A stretch of 64,000 bases of DNA from Priapulus caudatus (lineage: Eukaryota; Priapulida; Priapulimorpha; Priapulimorphida; Priapulidae). Positions within the stretch are counted from its first letter, which is position 1; each line of letters begins with the position of its first letter. Below, piece after piece: positions 59,675-64,000 of this stretch. The notes below the pieces were generated by a model, which worked only from the letters and a program-made list of their open reading frames with translations, made no database searches and was not told where the DNA came from. The translations under genes were made by a program, and so were the position numbers. Location: positions 162,368 through 226,367 of the forward strand of contig NW_014577330.1 of NCBI RefSeq assembly GCF_000485595.1, read 5' to 3'.

Positions 59675-62600
59675 CTGGTGTCCGACAACAGCAAGCAAAC
59701 GCATGGGAATGAGAGCAACTTAAAAAGCCACAACCCCACCAACAAATTTATCCGCTCGTGCATTCTGTGCGCAGCGACCGAGAATTATTTTATAAAGGCG
59801 CAATTTAGAAGACTACCTTATCAACAAATGTATCCACTTGTGCATTCTGTAGGTACACTTACGTTTACTTATGTGTGTGTGTATGCATACACTTATGTAC
59901 AGTAGGTAGTTAACCTAGTACTAGCCTGTCTGCGAGTGAACTGGTTTTATGAGACTGGCAGATCAAGTAACATTTGAAAAATATCGTACACAGGAAAGAA
60001 CCATGCATGGCGATGATATCTGGGGTCCATTGTCAGAGACCATGGATTGGTTGGGGTCCATAGACTTAACATTTTTACTCATAGACCATTGACAAAAACA
60101 TGGTAGAGTTTCTCATACACAATGTATAGAGGTACAGTCTACGAGAAAAAATTTACTGTTAATACTAATCATTTCTGAATTATCAGCTATTATCATTTCT
60201 GAAAATGGGCCACTGGAATCACTGTTTTTAGCATGGTTGAGTTTTACTGAAAGCCTGATAAAAATTCGCACAGCCACAGGTCACCTTACTTAGACCTCAT
60301 ATACATATACTGCACCCTAAGCATACTACTGTTATATATATATATATATATATTCTATGCTATATTTCATCACTACATAAAGGAAAGTTATAGTAATGGA
60401 AAGGCTAACGTTCATGAATTCTATTTAATTAAATTAACAATCAAATAATAGCTGGTTTACTTAACAATCAAGATAAACTGTGGTGTGATAATGACATACA
60501 TATATACACTTATAATGCTACTGCTCACTCGCTTAGTTTTAAATGCTATAACCATGCACAAGTATGGCTGTTCGTTTGCTTGTGCTTACCATCACATAAA
60601 CTGTGCAGTGATTTTCCAATGAGATTAAAATATCCATACTGGAATTATGTATGTCATCCTCTGCTATATATAAACCAATTTATGCTGTTAACCAAACGGT
60701 TAAAACTCGTACCTTTCCACATATGTTCGCAAATGGTTACTGTAATGTTCACAACCAGGAAACGGCTTTTATGTTCCCAAAATGACTGAACGACACCTTC
60801 CGTTTACTTCTGCATTGGCTACAAGTAATACTCTATATGACCAACGGATAAGAAAGTGATAAGGGTCCAACTATCCCTAGATGCTTCTCTGTATTTGCTT
60901 AATGATTACCTAAGACAGGAATCATACATTATATCGCATGGCAATGCCAGCACGAGTGAATGGTAGCATGTAATTTTTCTATTGGATCAAATACTATAAG
61001 GAAGACACGAACCGTACACTATGATAATGATATGATGAAGAGAAGTTATGTGCACACGTGCACGCATACACACAGTTAATCAGGCTAACATCCGCTCACG
61101 CGTCTTTCCCGTGCAATCTGACCTTATCAGCAGACAAACTGCCATGCTTGCTTATATATGTCTGTAGCTGAACAGCTATCCACTCATGCACTCAGTAACT
61201 GCTTGCTATAGCAGGTAAGTGTGGTTTGTTTGAGGTCACATCGTCTCTTATAGTTTCAAGCAAGTGCAATAAGATCAAAACTGAAGGGCACGGTGCATTC
61301 AAAGGTTGCTAAAAGTTTAACATTCAGCCAGTCATTATCACATCGTTGACTTCGATCACATCCTAGCTTGTCAAGAGGGTATCATTTATTTAGAGAGCAC
61401 AACGGTAAAATTTTAAAACCATGCATGGTAATTTCAGTCAATTCATGTAATTTTATCATTTCAATTGAACTTTTAGACTTATTTAGTTTGACTAGTTTAA
61501 TATACCTAACCTTACTAATGATTAGCATTACTAACTTATGTGAATAAGAGCAACCAATTTTATCATGTGTTATGTTCCCAATGTTCTTTGTTCTGTTTCC
61601 AAGCTAAGCTAATAGGCCTACCCTTGACAAATTTCTGAATGACATTGACAGGCAGGTGTACGTCACAATAACCATATTTAACATAAGTTGTAAGGTGGAC
61701 CCAGTTGCATTATTATCCCTTTGACCTGCTGATGTCATTATGATTCCCACCTGCATGCCGAACATTGATATAGCAAGTAAAATCAGGTGGATTTCCATAA
61801 AATGTTAACAGAAGACGAGGAAAATGAATCGAGTGCTAAACCGCTATGCCACAAATTACCTTCGACTCAGATGAGGCAACATGCAAGGTTTAATAACCAA
61901 ATTTCACTAAAACTATTGCAAAATGTTTTCTAAAATTATTAAACGACTGTAACTACTACACAGCTTTCGTGTTTTGCCATTCCGTCTTCAAAATGACTGA
62001 TACGCCCTCGGTGGCACGCGTACTGTCGTCTAGCAAACACTTACGAGGTAGCACACATTCTCCCTTGCATCCAGCCACTGCGAGACCATTGCAGTGGCTC
62101 TGGGAATCATCGCATTGTGCCATCACACGTGAAGGTGCTGCGATAGCATGAATATTACCCTAAACGCGATCGCGCAAGCATACTCCTTTTTGGACAACTG
62201 CAAAAAACAACAAAAATCGTTTGGAATATATTAATGTGGCAGTGTGCACCTGTCACGTAAGACTCACTTGCAGGAATCTTAATATAATAATAGTAATAAT
62301 AATAACAATAATGATGACAATATAACAATCATAATATAATAATGCAATTTATATAAGCTTAAGTAATCGATTTCGTGAAATTATACATTCAGTCAGCAGT
62401 AGTATATACGACAAAGCCTGATCACCAGTATTGCCTCATATTTAAAGTGTGCTGGTCGAACCTCTGTCACTACCTCTAATTCTAGCTTTCTCTCCTAGTA
62501 TTTGTCTTCGTTTATCTTATTCTTCCCTTTTCTATTAGTACTGGCCACTAACTCCATCCATCACTCTCCTACCATTCCCCTCTTCCATCCAGTTCTTTTC

Positions 62601-63120
62601 TTCTCTAATACCACATTTAGATGTGGATTTATAATCGTAGATCTGCACCACGTAGCATGCTATCTTACTCTAGGTCGAGTGCCTGGCGCTATATATTTTG
62701 TGATCTGCTTCCCTGCAAAGGATTATCGAGCTCTAATGGATGTTTACCTGACACTCCATTTAGTTTTTACAGATTATTACCATATCGGGGGAAAAGGTAC
62801 CCAACTCCATAGACAAAAACTTTTATTACATAATGCACATTATTATATGCCACTCTGGGGAGGATTACTCGACTCTAAGAGCAGAGAGCTTCACCCCAGC
62901 AGTTTTATCGAACGTTCGGAGGGGGAAGTACTGGCACTATAGTGAAGTGCTCAATCTTAGTTTGGGACCCCTGCCCTCATTTTCGCAAATGTGCTAAACT
63001 AAACCAGGGTGCTAACTAGGATTGTGTCAAAGCCCTACATATCACTGTTCACAGGAAGGCAACACTGTTCTCTATGGGTATGTAACTAATTACGCGGAGA
63101 CTTGCATTCCTCTAGTTGTG
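59675..63120. other. Upstream region of the pantothenate kinase gene, no gene recognised
   Basis: The missing 5' exon and promoter should be here, but no convincing ATG exon was found. Contents include a TA repeat at 60331-60352, AT-rich spacers and an ATA/ATAATA tract at 62286-62342. A 146-codon plus-strand frame at 62502-62942 has no recognisable domain or splice context. Confidence 0.4.
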
Positions 63121-63126
63121 ACTACG

Positions 63127-63525
63127 ATTTTAATCGCCACGTGTGCGGGACCCGGCGTCAACAATTCAACTTAAATTTGACACTTTTCAATTTCACATTT
63201 CAACAAGCTCATCCTCCTGCTTCTTTTCTCACACCAAAGGCATTGCATGCCATATCTGATCATGTGCTTCAAATCATGCATTTGATTAGTTAATCCTAAA
63301 ACTGTTGCATGCATCCGTCGCCAGTGCAGCGCACACGTGGCGATTGTTCAGCGACTCGGCAACAAATATCAAACATGTTTGATATTCCAGCGATAAGTTT
63401 CTGGCATCAAAATTGCCATCGCCATGCAGCACACACGTGACGATCTCTCGGCGATTGTGTCGCCGACAACAAAATCGCCAGTACTACTACTAGCGATAAA
63501 AATCGCCACGTGTGCGCCCAGCTTA
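63127..63525. mobile_element. Inverted-repeat element(s) with ATCGCCACGTGTGCG ends
   Basis: ATCGCCACGTGTGCG occurs at 63132-63147 and 63506-63520, and its complement GCGCACACGTGGCGAT at 63330-63345, giving nested inverted and direct pairs. Between them are a perfect palindrome, ATATCAAACATGTTTGATAT (63367-63386), and several GGCGAT/TCGCC words. This looks like one MITE of about 190 bases with a partial neighbour. The ends are approximate. Confidence 0.55.
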
Positions 63526-63946
63526 AATAAACAATAATGATTAATGGTATTTGTGCTATGAGTCTGACAATGTGCTGGAAAATATCCAGGTCCTGCTCCA
63601 GATTATCTTTATTAATATTACTTTTATCTTATGCAGGGCGCTACATGATTATGATACATCATGAGCCCGATGGAAACATTCAATGAGTCATTATAATTCC
63701 TATACATATCTCGATAGTAACAATCTCTCACTATCATCTAACTAACGTTATATAGTTAGGAACAGGACCTTGGTCTTCATCTATTTCAAATATTTAGCAG
63801 TTTCGACGAGTTACATTATGGCTGTTGCTCCTGCAACGGTACCGTCGCCGATTTTTTTTCTCTTAAAGTCACGGTAGTGATGCCAGCGCCATCTATCGGC
63901 GAATAATAACTACCGTTGCTTTTGGTACGATATTATATATATACGA

Positions 63947-64000
63947 TAACCCTAACCCTAACCCTAACCCTAACCCTAACCCTAACCCTAACCCTAACCC
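63947..64000. repeat. Telomere-type CCCTAA array
   Basis: About nine perfect CCCTAA units run to the end of the window. A right-hand chromosome end would read TTAGGG on this strand, so this array is either interstitial, or the window is joined or oriented wrongly at this point. Confidence 0.95.

Noticed and set aside
62502-62942. 146-codon frame with a hydrophobic start resembling a signal peptide
   Set aside because: Hydrophobic F/L runs come from pyrimidine-rich DNA, and there is no family match or splice context.

Overview
The window is nuclear DNA of an animal, most likely a marine invertebrate. Both recognisable genes are split into short exons with GT-AG splice sites, encode conserved metazoan proteins, and sit in introns full of fold-back transposons, minisatellites and TTAGGG-type telomere repeats. 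The phylum cannot be fixed from the sequence. The assembly is poor: many segments occur two or three times, often inverted, and the copies differ mainly by small insertions and deletions, as uncorrected long reads do.

Gene 1 (plus strand, about 2.6-43 kb) is an RNF115/RNF126-type E3 ubiquitin ligase. Readable exons are exon 1 (2604-2687), exon 2 (damaged at 6813-6894, intact at 30702-30784), a probable exon 3, exon 4 (9112-9329), exon 5 (9964-10108), exon 6 (36954-37047), exon 7 (38624-38739), exon 8 (40420-40522) and uncertain 3' exons near 42.3-42.9 kb. Splice phases agree at the 1/2, 4/5, 5/6, 6/7 and 7/8 joins. The protein has an N-terminal C4 zinc finger, a conserved middle and a RING-H2 domain divided between exons 7 and 8. 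Gene 2 (minus strand, 50056-59674) is a pantothenate kinase, the first enzyme of coenzyme A synthesis. Nine exons join in phase through the stop codon; only the extreme 5' end is missing.

Layout: 1-5205 is the forward arm A with RNF exon 1 and nested Mutator-like elements. 5205-10388 is segment B with RNF exons 2-5 and a 620-base poly-T tract. 10389 to about 16500 is an inverted, error-rich copy of A. About 16500-20900 is low-quality sequence with no recognisable gene. A 25-base gap lies at 21152-21176. 21177-29750 is an inverted, damaged copy of 36590-43740. 29756-32527 is a second direct copy of B. 32528-34685 holds an orphan exon and a minisatellite. 34690-36586 is a direct copy of 42115-44000. 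36587-44051 carries RNF exons 6-8 and the 3' candidates. 44-50 kb is repeats and MITEs, 50-59.7 kb is the pantothenate kinase gene, and 59.7-64 kb is gene-poor and ends in CCCTAA repeats.

The two genes are unrelated housekeeping functions and no operon-like system is visible. The unusual content is structural: the large inverted duplications, a Mutator-like fold-back element inserted into the terminal repeat of another with both target duplications preserved, other long fold-back elements in introns, and a telomere-type array in the orientation not expected at a right-hand chromosome end.
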